A stretch of DNA of 55,861 bases from Ponticaulis sp. (GTDB lineage: Bacteria; Pseudomonadota; Alphaproteobacteria; Caulobacterales; Hyphomonadaceae): positions 1 to 55,861 of the forward strand of contig NZLU01000013.1 in NCBI GenBank assembly GCA_002692725.1, given 5' to 3'. Shown here in pieces: positions 55,455 through 55,861 of the stretch; position 1 is the stretch's first letter; every line of letters begins with the position of its first letter. The notes under the pieces are model-generated. The model made no database searches. It was not told the DNA's origin and worked only from the letters and a program-made list of their open reading frames with translations. The position numbers were made by a program, and so were the translations under genes.

Positions 55455-55787
55455 GGACCAGGAGCGGACCTCTGCAACATTTCCGGATGCAAGTGTATCG
55501 CCGCAGAGAGATCTCTGGGCGTCTATTGTGTATTTGCTCGGGCTCGATTTTCGCCTGCGGCTCGTTCGTCAGAAGATCGATTCACTGGATCGATCTTTAG
55601 TCTTCCGAACCCATGCGGCTTTGCGGTCGCTTGTGAGCATATTTATCTGATCTCACGCCCGTTCGCTACGCTCACGGCTCCGATGAGGCGGGCTCTCGCC
55701 CGTCGCCCGGTCGGGCTCTCAGGAGCATAACTCCGGCAATCTGCGCCTGCGCGTTGATTGTGACGCTGTGAATGGAGGGCGGTGTCA

Positions 55788-55832
55788 TCCCGGATGCGTT
55801 GCATAACGGAGTTGTGCAATGCTGATCCGGGA
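55788..55832. repeat. REP-like extragenic palindrome
   Basis: TCCCGGAT at 55788 and ATCCGGGA ending at 55832 form the outer stem, and GCGTTGCATAAC/GTTGTGCAATGC the imperfect inner stem. TCATCCCGGA-type palindromes are common interspersed repeats in alphaproteobacteria. The stretch 55455-55861 otherwise has no gene, only the GC-rich small inverted repeats around 55660-55720. Confidence 0.6.
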
Positions 55833-55861
55833 CCTTGTGTGAGAGGGCTCGAAGAAGGTCC

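Noticed and set aside
55262..55600. 112-codon frame overlapping the end of msrQ
   Set aside because: It is out of frame with msrQ for most of its length and has no recognisable features.

Overview
The window looks like chromosome of a marine, prosthecate-type alphaproteobacterium, most likely Hyphomonadaceae/Caulobacterales. This is inferred from moderately high GC, a zwf-pgl-edd-glk-eda Entner-Doudoroff operon, a Caulobacter-style cpa/tad pilus cluster, large TonB receptors and MOBP-type accessory genes. No rRNA or tRNA was found, so the taxonomic call is an inference. Region 1 (1-9109) is accessory DNA with lower GC. It holds a membrane protein, an array of small hairpins, and a two-gene short-Argonaute defence operon: a DUF4365/DREN-APAZ nuclease plus a catalytically inactive short pAgo, the SPARDA type. 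It also holds an ardA antirestriction gene, a small DNA-binding protein, several orphan ORFs and a mobC/relaxase pair. It reads as a mobilisable element that carries both a defence system and an anti-defence protein. No integrase or type IV secretion genes lie in the window. Region 2 (9128-17312, minus strand) is a chaperone-usher pilus operon. It has seven paralogous secreted pilin-like proteins, one PapD-like chaperone and one outer-membrane usher, and the usher is frameshifted at a seven-base homopolymer. Divergent from it (17475-22340) are an ECF-type sigma factor, a membrane Ser/Thr kinase with a TPR-like C-terminus and two secreted proteins. This is a plausible regulatory module facing the pilus operon. 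Region 3 (22789-29361) holds a NarL-type sensor kinase and response regulator, a secreted protein and a TonB-dependent receptor. Convergent to the receptor is the translationally coupled Entner-Doudoroff operon (35066 to 29437), followed by a decayed Gfo/Idh/MocA oxidoreductase remnant. Region 4 (44813 to 35542, minus strand) is a nearly complete Tad/Cpa type IVc pilus operon: cpaB, cpaC, tadG, two tadE/F-like genes, cpaE, cpaF, tadB and tadC. The pilin, prepilin peptidase and cpaD are missing from the window. A ToxR-like membrane transcription factor lies just upstream. Region 5 (46481-53699) concerns lipid or acyl-CoA metabolism. It has an unusual P450, a TetR regulator and a run of three adjacent decayed acyl-CoA genes (CoA transferase, acyl-CoA synthetase, acyl-CoA dehydrogenase), followed by an intact FadJ-like bifunctional beta-oxidation enzyme with a terminator. 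The window ends with msrP-msrQ (periplasmic methionine sulfoxide repair) and a REP-like palindrome. The strongest candidates for unusual biology are the short-Argonaute island with its hairpin array, the seven-subunit pilus locus with its broken usher, and the sigma/kinase module facing it.
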